DNA of 64,000 bases, from NCBI GenBank assembly GCA_016869145.1, contig VGEU01000002.1, forward strand, positions 1 through 64,000, written 5' to 3'. The DNA is from Alphaproteobacteria bacterium. GTDB taxonomy: Bacteria; Pseudomonadota; Alphaproteobacteria; MPNO01; VGEU01. Shown here piece after piece: positions 1 to 8,896 of this stretch. Numbering within the stretch: the first letter of the stretch is position 1; each line of letters opens with the position of its first letter. Below the pieces are notes generated by a model, which made no database searches, had not been told where the DNA came from, and saw only the letters and a program-made list of their open reading frames with translations. The translations under genes were made by a program, and so were the position numbers.

Positions 1-447
1 CTTGCGGTCGGCGAGCGCGGGCCGGATCACCTCGGTCCAGGCGCGGGGCGACATCTGCGCGTACTCGTCGAGGATCACGCCGTCGAGATAGAGGCCGCGG
101 AGCGCATCGGGGTTGTCGGCGCCGTAGAGCCGGATCTGGCGATCGCCGGGGAGCGTGACGCGGAGCTCGGTCTCGTGCACCTCGGGGCCCGGGATCGCGG
201 CGGTGTAGGCCTTGAGATAGTCCCACGCCGCCGCCTTCGCCTGGCGGTAGAGCGGCGCGATATAGGCGAAGCGCGGCCGCTCCAGCGCGCAGCCCAGCGC
301 CTCGTGGATCAGCTCGTTGATCGCCATCACCGTCTTCCCGAACCGGCGGTGGCAGACGACGACCGAGAACCGACGCCGCGCCCGGTGGATCTCGTCCTGA
401 AGCTCGCGCGGTCGGTATCCCGTGCTAACGCGTTCGACGCGTCGCAC
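1..447 (-). CDS. Phage terminase large subunit, N-terminal part (cut by window edge)
   Basis: Reading leftwards from a GTG at 447, the frame stays open to base 1 (149 codons), so the C-terminal nuclease domain lies outside the window. The translation has a Walker A-like motif CHRRFGKT near residue 35 and a Walker B-like motif GVILDEY near residue 130, the ATPase signatures of phage packaging motors. The N-terminus VSTGYRPRELQDEIH is typical of the Terminase_6/GpA-like group. It overlaps the end of the small-subunit gene by 23 bp, the usual translationally coupled arrangement. The start is uncertain because the frame is open further upstream. The role would be ATP-driven packaging of phage DNA into proheads. 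Confidence 0.85.
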   Translation of the reverse strand, partial: MRRVERVSTGYRPRELQDEIHRARRRFSVVVCHRRFGKTVMAINELIHEALGCALERPRFAYIAPLYRQAKAAAWDYLKAYTAAIPGPEVHETELRVTLPGDRQIRLYGADNPDALRGLYLDGVILDEYAQMSPRAWTEVIRPALADRK

Positions 448-889
448 GGCTGATACCTGTGTTGACGATGATGGTCATCGGCGCATCACCGATGCCGTCG
501 GTGTCCTGGCCGAGCTCGCAGCGGCCGAGGAAGATCGCCATCGTCGCGTTCTTCTCGGCAAGACGGCGCTGCAACCAGCGGAGATGGATGCGGCCGCCGA
601 CCTTGCCGCGATCGTATGCCGCGGCGAGCGACGGGTCCTTGAGTGACTTCCGGAAGCGGCCGAGCGGCTGGCCGAACCAGCCGGCGAGCTCGTCGACGGT
701 GCATCCGAGAGCCGCGAGCTCCTCGAGCTCGCGCGCTCCGACCGTGGACGCGTCGCCTCCGGCCTTTCCCGTCGCGGTGCGCCCGACCGCGCGCGCTCCT
801 TGGGCGTGGCTTCGACATGACGCCTCGCTGGAAAAGAAAACGGCCGGCGTCTGGTCGCCGGCCGCGCGATAATTCTCAGAGTTGGTCAT
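425..889 (-). CDS. Phage terminase small subunit-like protein
   Basis: A 154-aa protein directly upstream of and overlapping the terminase large-subunit gene. Residues about 50-125 (LEELAALGCTVDELAGWF, then a conserved LRWLQRRLAEKNATMAIFLG stretch) look like the helix-turn-helix and helical body of small terminase subunits, which recognise the phage packaging site. The first 45 residues are low-complexity and the ATG at 889 has no strong ribosome binding site, so the true start may lie further in. Identification rests on the HTH-like segment and, mainly, on position. No integrase or attachment site is visible beside it. Confidence 0.65.
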   Translation of the reverse strand: MTNSENYRAAGDQTPAVFFSSEASCRSHAQGARAVGRTATGKAGGDASTVGARELEELAALGCTVDELAGWFGQPLGRFRKSLKDPSLAAAYDRGKVGGRIHLRWLQRRLAEKNATMAIFLGRCELGQDTDGIGDAPMTIIVNTGISRATRRTR

Positions 890-1104
890 TATTACACGAA
901 AACCGGTCCCCGTTCAACATCGACGAGAGCGACGGTGTCGTCGCGACGCCGACGCATCAGCCGACGTCATGCGGCGAAGCGCAGGCATCCGGCACATCGG
1001 CCTGTTCGGCGCGGCTGACGGCGCGTATCGTTTCACCGAGATCGGTGTCGAGGACTGAAACCCCGCCGCACCCGCGACAGTAAGAAGACGAGGAGGACCG
1101 CGCG
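890..1104. other. Intergenic gap between phage module and catabolic region
   Basis: This 215-bp gap separates divergent genes. It holds the ribosome binding site AGGAGG for the MBL-fold gene at 1105 (spacing 8) and possibly the upstream edge of the phage module. No tRNA, direct repeat or hairpin terminator was recognised. It is a candidate position for one breakpoint of the inversion proposed in the findings. Confidence 0.4.
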
Positions 1105-1983
1105 ATGACGATGAAACCCTTCACGATCGGCGACTGCACGGTGATCGCGATCGAGGAATGGATCGGCCCCTATGTCGCGCCGCTCAAGTTCATGCCCGAT
1201 GCGACCGCCGAGCGGATCGAGCGGCAACGCACGACACTCCAGCCCGTCCACTGGGATCCGAAGACCGATCTCCTCGTCTTCGCATTCCAAAGCTTCGTCG
1301 TGAGGACACCGCGGCACACGGTCGTCATCGATACCTGCGTCGGCAATGACAAGGAGCGACCGGCGCGCCCCAATTGGCACCGCAAGAGCTGGCCGTGGAT
1401 GGACAATCTGCGCCGCGCCGGCATCGCGCCCGAGGCGGTCGACTATGTCCTCTGCACGCACCTGCATGTCGACCATGTCGGCTGGAACACCCGCCTCGTC
1501 GACGGGCGCTGGGTGCCGACCTTTCCCAACGCGCGCTATGTCTTCGCGCGCAAGGAGTACGAATACTGGGAGAAGCGGAACCGCGAGGAGCCCTTGCCGC
1601 AGGGACCGCTCCTTGAGGACAGCGTGTTCCCGATCGTCGAGGCCGGCCGCGCCGTGCTGGTCGATACCGACCACCAGATCGCGCCGGGCCTCAGGCTCGA
1701 GCCGACGCCCGGTCACACGCCGGGACATGTCTGCATCCATCTCGAATCGGGCGGCCGGCACGCGATATTCGTCGGCGACATGATGCATCATCCGATACAG
1801 GTGCCCGAACCGCTCTGGAGCTCCGGCTTCTGCTCCGATCGCGTCCAGTCGGGATTGACCCGGAAGTCTTTCCTCGAGCGCCACGCCGACACCGACGCGG
1901 TCGTCGTTCCGGCGCATTTCGCAGGCGAGACGGCGGGCCGCGTCCGGAGCGACGGCGCGACGTTCCGCTTCGAGTTCGGCTGA
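1105..1983 (+). CDS. MBL-fold metallo-hydrolase (lactonase-like)
   Basis: A 292-aa metallo-beta-lactamase-fold hydrolase. The dinuclear metal signature THLHVDH lies at residues 118-124 (His119, His121, Asp123, His124). Further ligands are probably the His in GHTPGH, the Asp in FVGDMMHH and the His in VVPAHF. The start is well supported by AGGAGG eight bases upstream of ATG 1105. The family includes N-acyl-homoserine lactonases and other ester or lactone hydrolases, and the substrate cannot be told from sequence. A close paralogue is at 11277-12149, sharing long stretches such as HVDHVGWNTRLVDGRWVPTF. In a catabolic neighbourhood, hydrolysis of a lactone intermediate is plausible but is only an inference. 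Confidence 0.85.
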   Translation: MTMKPFTIGDCTVIAIEEWIGPYVAPLKFMPDATAERIERQRTTLQPVHWDPKTDLLVFAFQSFVVRTPRHTVVIDTCVGNDKERPARPNWHRKSWPWMDNLRRAGIAPEAVDYVLCTHLHVDHVGWNTRLVDGRWVPTFPNARYVFARKEYEYWEKRNREEPLPQGPLLEDSVFPIVEAGRAVLVDTDHQIAPGLRLEPTPGHTPGHVCIHLESGGRHAIFVGDMMHHPIQVPEPLWSSGFCSDRVQSGLTRKSFLERHADTDAVVVPAHFAGETAGRVRSDGATFRFEFG

Positions 1984-1986
1984 GGC

Positions 1987-4317
1987 TCAGCGCCGGCTCG
2001 CGGCGATCAATTCGAGTATACGGGTCGGCCGTATCGGCGTCTCGCCGATCCGGACGCAGAACGGCGCGAGCGCGTCCTCGACCGCCGAGACGACAGCGGC
2101 CGCAGCCGGTATCGTCCCGCTCTCGCCGACACCCTTGACGCCGAGCGGATTATGCGGGGTCGGGATCTCGATGTGGACCATCTCGATCCGCGGAATCTCC
2201 GGGGCGCCGGGCACGAGATATTCGGCGCTCGTGGTCGTCACCGGCTGCGCCGCCGCGTCGTAGCCCATCCATTCATAGAGCGCGTTACCGATGCCGTGCG
2301 CCGCGCCGCCGAGGATCTGGCCGTCGACCATCATCGGGTTGATCATCATGCCGCTGTCGTGGGCGACGACGTAGCGGCGGATCGCGACCGCGCCGGTCTC
2401 GATGTCGACCTCGACCTCGGCGGCGGTGGTCCCGTAGGCGAAGGTGAGCGCCTCGAACAAGGCATGCCGGCTCGCCTCGACGCCGGGCTCGAGCCCGCCC
2501 GGGATGCCATAGCCGGGCAGACCCGCGAGCGCGTCGGCGAGCTCGCCGATACCGACCGCCATCGCCGGCACGCCCTTGACCCTTATTGTCCCGCCGATGA
2601 TCTCGAGGTCGGTCGCATCGGCCTCGAGATGGATCGCCGCCGCCTGGAGGAGCTTGTGGCGGACGGCGAGCGCGGCGAGATGGACCGAGGTCCCGGCATT
2701 GACCGCCTGGCGGCTGGAGGCCGCGCCGTGGCCGAGCGCGATCGTGCCGGTGTCGCCGGTGACGACGGTGATGCGCGCGACATCGACGCCGATCGCATCG
2801 GCGCAGATCTGGGCGAGCATCGTCTTCGTGCCTTGGCCGATCGCGGTCGCGCCGCTGTAGATCGACACCCGTCCCGAAGGCCCGACGCGGATCGTGACCG
2901 ATTCGAACGGGCCGCGGCCCGTCCCCTTCATGTAGTTCGCGATCCCGACGCCGAGATAGCGGCCTTCGGCGCGCGCCGTCGCCTGCCGGGCGCGGAAGCC
3001 GTCGTAGTCGATCGCCGCCAGCGCGGCCGCCTGACACGCCGGATAATCGCCGCTGTCATAGATCATTTCGGTGCCGCCACGGGTCTTGATCGGCAGCCGA
3101 TAGGGAAGCGCCTCGGGCGGGATCAGGTTGCGCCGGCGCACTTCGGCGCGGTCGAGACCGAGCTCCTGCGCGACCCGGTCGAGGAGCCGCTCCATCGCGA
3201 ACGCGCCTTGCGGATGGCCGGCACCGCGTACCGGTGAGACCGGCACGCGGTTGGTCAGCGCGAGCGTCACGCGAAGCTCGTAGGCCGGCACGCGATAGAC
3301 GCCCGGCACGATCTGCGCCGAGTTCTGTGCGAGGTTGATGCCGCGCGCGGTATAGGCGCCGTGATCGTGGATCATATGGCCACGCACGCCGAGGATGCGG
3401 CCCGTCGCATCGGCCGCGATCTCCATGTCCCAGTGCTGGTCGCGCTCCTGGGTCGTTGCCATGAAATGCTCGCGACGATCCTCGATCCACTTGACCGGCG
3501 CCCCGACGATCCGCGCCGCCAAGGCGACAAGAATATCCTCCTGGTAGAAGACGAGCTTCGGACCGAAGCCGCCGCCGACATCGGGCGATACGACACGGAC
3601 ACGGTTCTCGTCGCAGCCGAGGAGCTTCACCAGCATCCGCGCATGCGAATGCGGTGCCTGTGTCGAGCTCCAGAGAACGAGGCAATCCTGAACCGCGTCG
3701 TAGTGTCCGACCGCGCCGCGGCACTCGATCGGGTGGCTGACGCCGCGGTGCTGCAGAAGCGACGTGCGGACGATATGTGCCGCCGACGCGAAGGCGCCGT
3801 CGAGATCGCCATAGGCCATCGTGAACTCGGCGACGACGTTGGTCGCGGCACCGCTGTGCGCGCGGGGGGCCTCGGGCCGGAGCGCGAGACGCGCATCGCT
3901 CACCGCGGGAAGCGGCTCGAGGTCGAGGTCGACGAGCGCCGCCGCATCCTCGGCGATGTAGCGCGAGCGCGCGATGATGATCGCCACCGGCTCGCCGACA
4001 TAGCGCACCTCGTCGGTCGCGAGCACCGGCCGATCGACCACGAGACGATAGGCCTTGCTCGGAAGCCCGACCGAGAGCGTCGTCGTCGCGAGATGGGGCT
4101 CGAGATCGGCCGCCGCGAGGATCGCGACGACGCCTTCGACCGCCGCCGCCCGGCCGCGATGGAGGCCGCGTAGCCGCGCATGAGCGAGGGGGCTTCGCAC
4201 GATCGCCGCATGGACCATGCCGGGCAGATGGATGTCATCGACGAACCGCCCGCGGCCGGTGAGGAGCGGACGATCCTCGATCCGTGGGATCGGCTTGCCG
4301 AGGAGATCGCCGGCCAT
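1987..4317 (-). CDS. Xanthine dehydrogenase-family molybdopterin-binding subunit (copy 1)
   Basis: A 776-aa large subunit of a molybdenum hydroxylase (CoxL/XdhB type). It starts with the typical GKPIPRIEDRPLLTGRGRFVDDI, has the glycine-rich GGGFGPK Mo-cofactor loop near residue 250, and GVGESGT near the C-terminus with the putative catalytic Glu at about residue 732. The active-site loop reads PVRGAGHP, not the AYRCSFR of true form I CO dehydrogenase, so it is a hydroxylase of unknown substrate. Such enzymes hydroxylate aromatic or N-heteroaromatic rings or aldehydes using water. The 2Fe-2S and FAD partner subunits are not in this window. It lies 10 bp downstream of the 4,5-dihydroxyphthalate decarboxylase-like gene, probably in one transcript. 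Confidence 0.9.
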   Translation of the reverse strand: MAGDLLGKPIPRIEDRPLLTGRGRFVDDIHLPGMVHAAIVRSPLAHARLRGLHRGRAAAVEGVVAILAAADLEPHLATTTLSVGLPSKAYRLVVDRPVLATDEVRYVGEPVAIIIARSRYIAEDAAALVDLDLEPLPAVSDARLALRPEAPRAHSGAATNVVAEFTMAYGDLDGAFASAAHIVRTSLLQHRGVSHPIECRGAVGHYDAVQDCLVLWSSTQAPHSHARMLVKLLGCDENRVRVVSPDVGGGFGPKLVFYQEDILVALAARIVGAPVKWIEDRREHFMATTQERDQHWDMEIAADATGRILGVRGHMIHDHGAYTARGINLAQNSAQIVPGVYRVPAYELRVTLALTNRVPVSPVRGAGHPQGAFAMERLLDRVAQELGLDRAEVRRRNLIPPEALPYRLPIKTRGGTEMIYDSGDYPACQAAALAAIDYDGFRARQATARAEGRYLGVGIANYMKGTGRGPFESVTIRVGPSGRVSIYSGATAIGQGTKTMLAQICADAIGVDVARITVVTGDTGTIALGHGAASSRQAVNAGTSVHLAALAVRHKLLQAAAIHLEADATDLEIIGGTIRVKGVPAMAVGIGELADALAGLPGYGIPGGLEPGVEASRHALFEALTFAYGTTAAEVEVDIETGAVAIRRYVVAHDSGMMINPMMVDGQILGGAAHGIGNALYEWMGYDAAAQPVTTTSAEYLVPGAPEIPRIEMVHIEIPTPHNPLGVKGVGESGTIPAAAAVVSAVEDALAPFCVRIGETPIRPTRILELIAASRR

Positions 4318-4327
4318 CGTCGCGCCG

Positions 4328-5317
4328 TCAGATGCGCTTGCGCTCGCCGCGTCCGCGTCCCTCGCCCGCCGTCAGGAACAGCTCTTCGATCGTAAGCCGC
4401 CGGTCGATCATGCCTTGTTCGTGGGAATAGCCGACCGCGGTTTCGATATTCTTGCGGTTCTGATCGCCGAGACCATAGACCCAGGGATCGGGGCCGAGGA
4501 GCGCCTGCTGCTCCTCCCATGCCTCGCGGTACCACGCGAGCGGCACGATGCGCGGGTTCTCGAGACGCCGATAGGCTGCGCGCTTGGCCGCCTCGAAGGC
4601 GCGCTGCAGATTGATCGGCGCCCATGGATAGCGATCGACGATCTCCTGGCGGATCGCGGTCACATGCATGATCGGAAAGATGCCGGTCCGCTTGAAATAG
4701 TCGATCTCGACCGCCTTGTGGTCCTCGAACAGGCGGCGCACCCGGGGATCGCCCTCGACGAAGGGGTCGATGAGATCGGGCGAGAGCACCGCCGCGACCT
4801 CGCCCGTCGGCAGCATCGCCTCGACGCTCCGACCCGCCGGGGCCTTGACCAGCCGGAGGCCGGGCGGCGGCGTGAACTCGACGTCCTCGTCAAGCTCGCT
4901 CACCCACTCCACCTCGCGGTGCGGCACGCCGTGATCGTGCTCAAGGATGCCGCGCATCCAGAGGATCGCCGTCGCCTGGTAGGTCTTGACACCGACCTTG
5001 CGGCCGATCAGGTCGCGCGGCGACTTGATCCCGGCGGCGCTGTTGACGAAGACGAAGCCGTGGCGGAAGCGCCGGTGAAGGAACACGGGAATGGACGCGA
5101 AGGGCCGGCCCGTCGCCTTGGCTATTAGGTAGGACGAGAGCGACAGCTCGCACACGTCGAACTCGCTGTTGCGCAGCATCCGCCAGTGGCGGGTGGTCGA
5201 GTCCATGTCTGTCAGCACGTTCAACTCGATGCCGTCTGGGGCGACCGAGCCGTCGCGGAGCGCGCGGACGATCTCATAGTCGCCGCAAGCGAGCGTGAGC
5301 GTGAGTTTTCTCGACAC
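4328..5317 (-). CDS. 4,5-dihydroxyphthalate decarboxylase-like / periplasmic-binding-fold protein (copy 1)
   Basis: A 329-aa protein starting at a GTG with a strong upstream GGGAGGAG. It opens with LTLACGDYEIVRALRDGSVAPDGIELN and carries the family landmarks FDVCELSLSSYL, GIKSPRDLIGRKVGV and a C-terminal DPWVYGL. Database members are named 4,5-dihydroxyphthalate decarboxylase or substrate-binding protein, and the fold is that of type 2 periplasmic binding proteins. It has no signal peptide, which favours a cytoplasmic enzyme or sensor. It is encoded just upstream of a molybdenum hydroxylase subunit, and a diverged copy sits in mirror image across the divergent promoter region at 5318-5457. 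The reaction is not known; decarboxylation of an aromatic acid is one possibility. Confidence 0.8.
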   Translation of the reverse strand: MSRKLTLTLACGDYEIVRALRDGSVAPDGIELNVLTDMDSTTRHWRMLRNSEFDVCELSLSSYLIAKATGRPFASIPVFLHRRFRHGFVFVNSAAGIKSPRDLIGRKVGVKTYQATAILWMRGILEHDHGVPHREVEWVSELDEDVEFTPPPGLRLVKAPAGRSVEAMLPTGEVAAVLSPDLIDPFVEGDPRVRRLFEDHKAVEIDYFKRTGIFPIMHVTAIRQEIVDRYPWAPINLQRAFEAAKRAAYRRLENPRIVPLAWYREAWEEQQALLGPDPWVYGLGDQNRKNIETAVGYSHEQGMIDRRLTIEELFLTAGEGRGRGERKRI

Positions 5318-5329
5318 GGTCTACTCCTC

Positions 5330-5346
5330 CCGTTCCGACCGAACGG
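5330..5346. promoter_or_regulatory. Inverted repeat in divergent promoter region
   Basis: CCGTTC-N5-GAACGG is a perfect 6-bp-arm inverted repeat, 13-29 bp upstream of the leftward GTG at 5317 and at the start of the region shared with the rightward gene. Its size and position suit a dimeric regulator, but it overlaps the edge of the leftward ribosome binding site, so it could also be an RNA hairpin. No regulator is known. Confidence 0.35.
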
Positions 5347-5457
5347 TTCTAGATCAGCACGGGCTCATTGTCGCGGCCGATCGTGTGTCGTCCTTTGACC
5401 CGCGGGCCGCGCTTGGCTAGGCTTGCCGCCCGAGGCTGGCGAACCGGCCCGGATCAT

Positions 5458-6477
5458 GTGAGCCAGGGGAGACCGTCCATCTCCACCACCATCACGTTCG
5501 CCTGCGCGAACTACGACCGCGTCCGCCCGATCGCCGACGGTCGCATCGCGGTCGAAGGCTGCACGATCAATTTTCTTCCCGTCGGACCCGAGGAGGTGTT
5601 CTTTCGCGCCTTCCGCTACGCCGACTTCGACGTGTCGGAACTCTCGCTCAACAGCCATTCGATGGTCACCGCGCGCGGGCAGAACGCCTATATCGGCATT
5701 CCGGTATTTCCGTCGCGCCTGTTCCGCCACTCGAGCTTCTATATCAGGACCGATCGCGGCATCCGGAGCCCGCAAGACCTGAAGGGTCGCCTCGTCGGCG
5801 TGCCGGAATACCAGCAGACCGCCAATGTCTGGGTCCGCGGCATGCTAGAGGAGGACTACGGGGTCAAGCCATCGGACCTCAAATGGCGAAGCGGTGGCGC
5901 CGAGGAACCGGGCCGCGACGAGCGGACGCCGCTCGTGCTCCCAGACGGCATCGACCTGCAGCCGATCCCGCGCGACAAGACGCTCTCCGGCATGCTCGCC
6001 GCGGGCGAGCTCGACGCGTTCCTCACCGCCCGCGCGCCCTCGGTCTATCTCCACCGCGCACCCAATATCGGCCGCTTGTTTCCCGACTTCCGTGCCGTCG
6101 AGCAGGACTATTTCCGGCGCACGCGGCACTTCCCGATCATGCACCTGATCGGCATCCGCCGCGACATCGTCGCCCGCCATCCATGGCTGCCGGCCAATCT
6201 CTTCCGGGCGCTGGTCGCCGCCAAGGCTCTCGCTATCCGCGACCTCGAGGAGAGCCTCGTCGATCCGGCGATTACGCTCCCCTGGTCGGAGGACATCCTC
6301 GCCCGGACGCGCACGCTGATGGGGCGCAATTTCTGGGCCTATGGGCTCGCGGAGAACCGTCACGATCTGACCGCACTCCTCCGCTACTCGCACGCGCAGG
6401 GCCTCTGCGCGAGGCTGGTCGCACCGGAGGAACTGTTCGATCCGTCCACCCACGCGCTTCCCGACGTCCATCCTTGA
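5458..6477 (+). CDS. 4,5-dihydroxyphthalate decarboxylase-like / periplasmic-binding-fold protein (copy 2)
   Basis: A second member of the same family as the 4328-5317 gene, sharing FACANYDRVRPIADGRI at the N-terminus, FDVSELSLNSHSM, GIRSPQDLKGRLVGV and the C-terminal FWAYGLAENR. The reading frame is open from 5368, but homology begins only at about 5480. The GTG at 5458 is chosen as the nearest standard start. A good Shine-Dalgarno (AGGGGAGA, 5465-5472) lies after that GTG and points to a start near the ATC at 5479, so the start is unresolved. It probably forms an operon with the molybdenum hydroxylase gene 64 bp downstream, mirroring the leftward pair. Confidence 0.78.
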   Translation: MSQGRPSISTTITFACANYDRVRPIADGRIAVEGCTINFLPVGPEEVFFRAFRYADFDVSELSLNSHSMVTARGQNAYIGIPVFPSRLFRHSSFYIRTDRGIRSPQDLKGRLVGVPEYQQTANVWVRGMLEEDYGVKPSDLKWRSGGAEEPGRDERTPLVLPDGIDLQPIPRDKTLSGMLAAGELDAFLTARAPSVYLHRAPNIGRLFPDFRAVEQDYFRRTRHFPIMHLIGIRRDIVARHPWLPANLFRALVAAKALAIRDLEESLVDPAITLPWSEDILARTRTLMGRNFWAYGLAENRHDLTALLRYSHAQGLCARLVAPEELFDPSTHALPDVHP

Positions 6478-6541
6478 AACCACGGCACGAACCTGTCGCG
6501 AGGCCGTTCGTGTCGCGTCACATCACCTGTCGAGGCCGGTC

Positions 6542-8872
6542 ATGACGACGACGAAATTCGGCGTGGGCCAGTCGGTCCACCGGGTCGAGGACCCGCGCTT
6601 CCTTCGCGGCGAGGGCTGCTATGTCGACGACATCGTGCTCCCGCGCCAGGCTTATGCCTATGTCCTCCGCTCGCCGCACGCACACGCCGAGATCGCGCGG
6701 ATCGACACCATTGCGGCGCGCGATCTCGCGGGCGTGCTGGCGGTCCTGACGGGTGCGGATGCACGGGCGGACGGCCTCGGCGAGATTCCCTGCCTGATGA
6801 TGCCGTCCGACCGCGGCCTCACGGTGCAGGAGCACAAGGTGAGCCGTCCGATCCTCGCGGGCGAGCGCGTCCGGCACGTCGGCGAGCCGGTCGCGGTGAT
6901 CGTCGCCGAGAGCCTCGCCATCGCGCGCGACGCGGCGGAGCTGATCGAGATCGACTATGACGCCCGTCCGGCGTCGATATCGATCGAGGCCGCGCGCGCC
7001 GAGGCTGCGGCCCTGGTCTGGCCGACGATCCCGCGCAACCTCGCCTGGTCCTTCGCGATCGGCGACGAGGCGGCGACGAACGCCGCCTTCGCGCGCGCCC
7101 ATCATGTCACGCGCCTCGATATCACCAACAACCGGATCACCGCGAACTCGCTCGAGCCGCGCGGCGCGATCGGCGTCTATAGTCGCGGCGACGACCGCTA
7201 TACGCTCTACTCCAGCGCCCAGAACCCGCACCGGCTGCGACCGCAGCTCGCCCATTTCATCTTCCGCCAGCCCGAGACGAAGTTCCGCGTCATCGCGCGC
7301 GATGTCGGGGGTGGGTTCGGCATGAAGGGGACGTTCTATCCCGAGGAGGCCCTCGTCGTCTGGGCGGCACGTAAGGTCGGTCGCCCGGTCAAATGGATCG
7401 GCGAGCGGAGCGAGAGCCTGATCAGCGACACGCATGGGCGCGACCAACGTTGTCGCGGCGCGCTCGCGCTCGATGCCGACGGCCGTATCCTTGCGCTCCG
7501 CACCGACAGCGCCTTCGACATCGGCGCCTACATGACGACGAGCGGCGGCATCACCTCGGTGATCGGCACCGTGATGATGCCCAATGTCTATCGCATTCCG
7601 GCGATGTGGCTCCGCACCGAGGGCGTGATGACGCATTCCAGTCCGACCGCGCCCTATCGCGGCGCCGGCGGACCGGAGGCGATCTACGTGATCGAAGCGC
7701 TGATCGATCAGGCGGCGGTCGATCTCGGTCTCGATCCGGTCGAGATCCGCCGCCGCAACTTCATCCCGGCCGGCAGCATTCCGTTCACCACGCTGACCGG
7801 ACTGGTCTATGACAGCGGCGAGTATGAGACGCTCCTCGACAAGACCGTCGCGCTCGCCGACTGGGGTGGCTTCGCGACGCGGCGCGCGGGAGCGTCCGCG
7901 CGCGGCCGGCACCGTGGAATCGGTCTCTGCTACTATGTCGAGATGACCGCGATTCTGAACGACCGCATGGAGATCCGCTTCGATCCTGGCGGCAATGTCA
8001 CGATCGTGGCCGGCACGCTCAACTACGGTCAGGGCCACGAGACGGTGTTCGCCCAGATGGTCGCCGATTGGCTCGGCGTGCCGTTCGAGACGATCCGGCT
8101 GATCAACGGCGACACCGACCAGGTCTCGTTCGGCCGTGGCTCGTTCGGCTCGCGGAGCATGACCGTCGGCGGCTCGGCGCTACGGGGCGCTGCGGATCGG
8201 GTGATCGAGCGCGGCAGGAAGCTCGCGGCCCACTTCCTCGAGGCCGCTGAGGCCGATATCGCGTTTGCGGACGGCGGCTTCGCGGTCGTCGGGACCGATC
8301 GGGCGATCTCGCTCACCCGGCTCGCCCAGGCGTCCTACGCCCCGAACCTCCCCGATGCGCTCGGGCTCGGCATCGAAGGGGTCGGCACCTTCATGCCGGA
8401 GACGCCCAATTTCCCGAACGGTTGCCACATCTGCGAGGTCGAGGTCGATCCCGACACCGGAACGGTCGAGATCGTTCGCTATTCGATCGTCGACGACGTC
8501 GGCCGCACGATCAATCCGATGCTGCTCCACGGCCAGGTCCATGGCGGGGTCGCGCAGGGGATCGGCCAGGCCCTGATGGAGCACGTGGTCTATGAGCGCG
8601 AATCGGGCCAGCTGCTGGCTGGCTCGTTCATGGACTACTGCATGCCGCGCGCCGATGACATGCCGTTCTTCACCGTCGGCGCGCACGACACGCCGTGCAC
8701 GACCAATCCGCTCGGCGTCAAGGGCGCGGGCGAGGCGGGATGCGTCGGGGCGCCGCCCGCGGTCGTCGGCGCGATCCTGAACGCGCTCCGGCCGCTCGGC
8801 GTTCGCCACCTAGCGATGCCGGCGACGCCCGAACGCGTGTGGCAGGCGATCAGGACCGCGCGGTCGGCCTGA
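6542..8872 (+). CDS. Xanthine dehydrogenase-family molybdopterin-binding subunit (copy 2)
   Basis: A 776-aa molybdenum hydroxylase large subunit, the same length as the copy at 1987-4317. It begins with a segment like VHRVEDPRFLRGEGCYVDDI, has the GGGFGMKG Mo-cofactor loop near residue 258, and ends with GVKGAGEAG, placing the putative catalytic Glu at about residue 731. The active-site region reads APYRGAGGPE, which fits form II CoxL-like or BMS-type hydroxylases more than CO dehydrogenase. No iron-sulfur or FAD subunit gene follows it, so the holoenzyme must take partners from elsewhere. The arrangement with the upstream gene copies the leftward pair, suggesting two related substrates or steps. 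Confidence 0.9.
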   Translation: MTTTKFGVGQSVHRVEDPRFLRGEGCYVDDIVLPRQAYAYVLRSPHAHAEIARIDTIAARDLAGVLAVLTGADARADGLGEIPCLMMPSDRGLTVQEHKVSRPILAGERVRHVGEPVAVIVAESLAIARDAAELIEIDYDARPASISIEAARAEAAALVWPTIPRNLAWSFAIGDEAATNAAFARAHHVTRLDITNNRITANSLEPRGAIGVYSRGDDRYTLYSSAQNPHRLRPQLAHFIFRQPETKFRVIARDVGGGFGMKGTFYPEEALVVWAARKVGRPVKWIGERSESLISDTHGRDQRCRGALALDADGRILALRTDSAFDIGAYMTTSGGITSVIGTVMMPNVYRIPAMWLRTEGVMTHSSPTAPYRGAGGPEAIYVIEALIDQAAVDLGLDPVEIRRRNFIPAGSIPFTTLTGLVYDSGEYETLLDKTVALADWGGFATRRAGASARGRHRGIGLCYYVEMTAILNDRMEIRFDPGGNVTIVAGTLNYGQGHETVFAQMVADWLGVPFETIRLINGDTDQVSFGRGSFGSRSMTVGGSALRGAADRVIERGRKLAAHFLEAAEADIAFADGGFAVVGTDRAISLTRLAQASYAPNLPDALGLGIEGVGTFMPETPNFPNGCHICEVEVDPDTGTVEIVRYSIVDDVGRTINPMLLHGQVHGGVAQGIGQALMEHVVYERESGQLLAGSFMDYCMPRADDMPFFTVGAHDTPCTTNPLGVKGAGEAGCVGAPPAVVGAILNALRPLGVRHLAMPATPERVWQAIRTARSA

Positions 8873-8896
8873 CGCGCCAACGACGCCGACGCGCCC

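Noticed and set aside
2152-3237. A 361-aa rightward frame inside the first molybdenum hydroxylase gene
   Set aside because: Antisense shadow, rich in Asp and Arg, with no start signal and no motifs.
1987-8872. Carbon monoxide dehydrogenase
   Set aside because: Neither large subunit has the AYRCSFR active-site loop, and the CoxS and CoxM subunits are absent.
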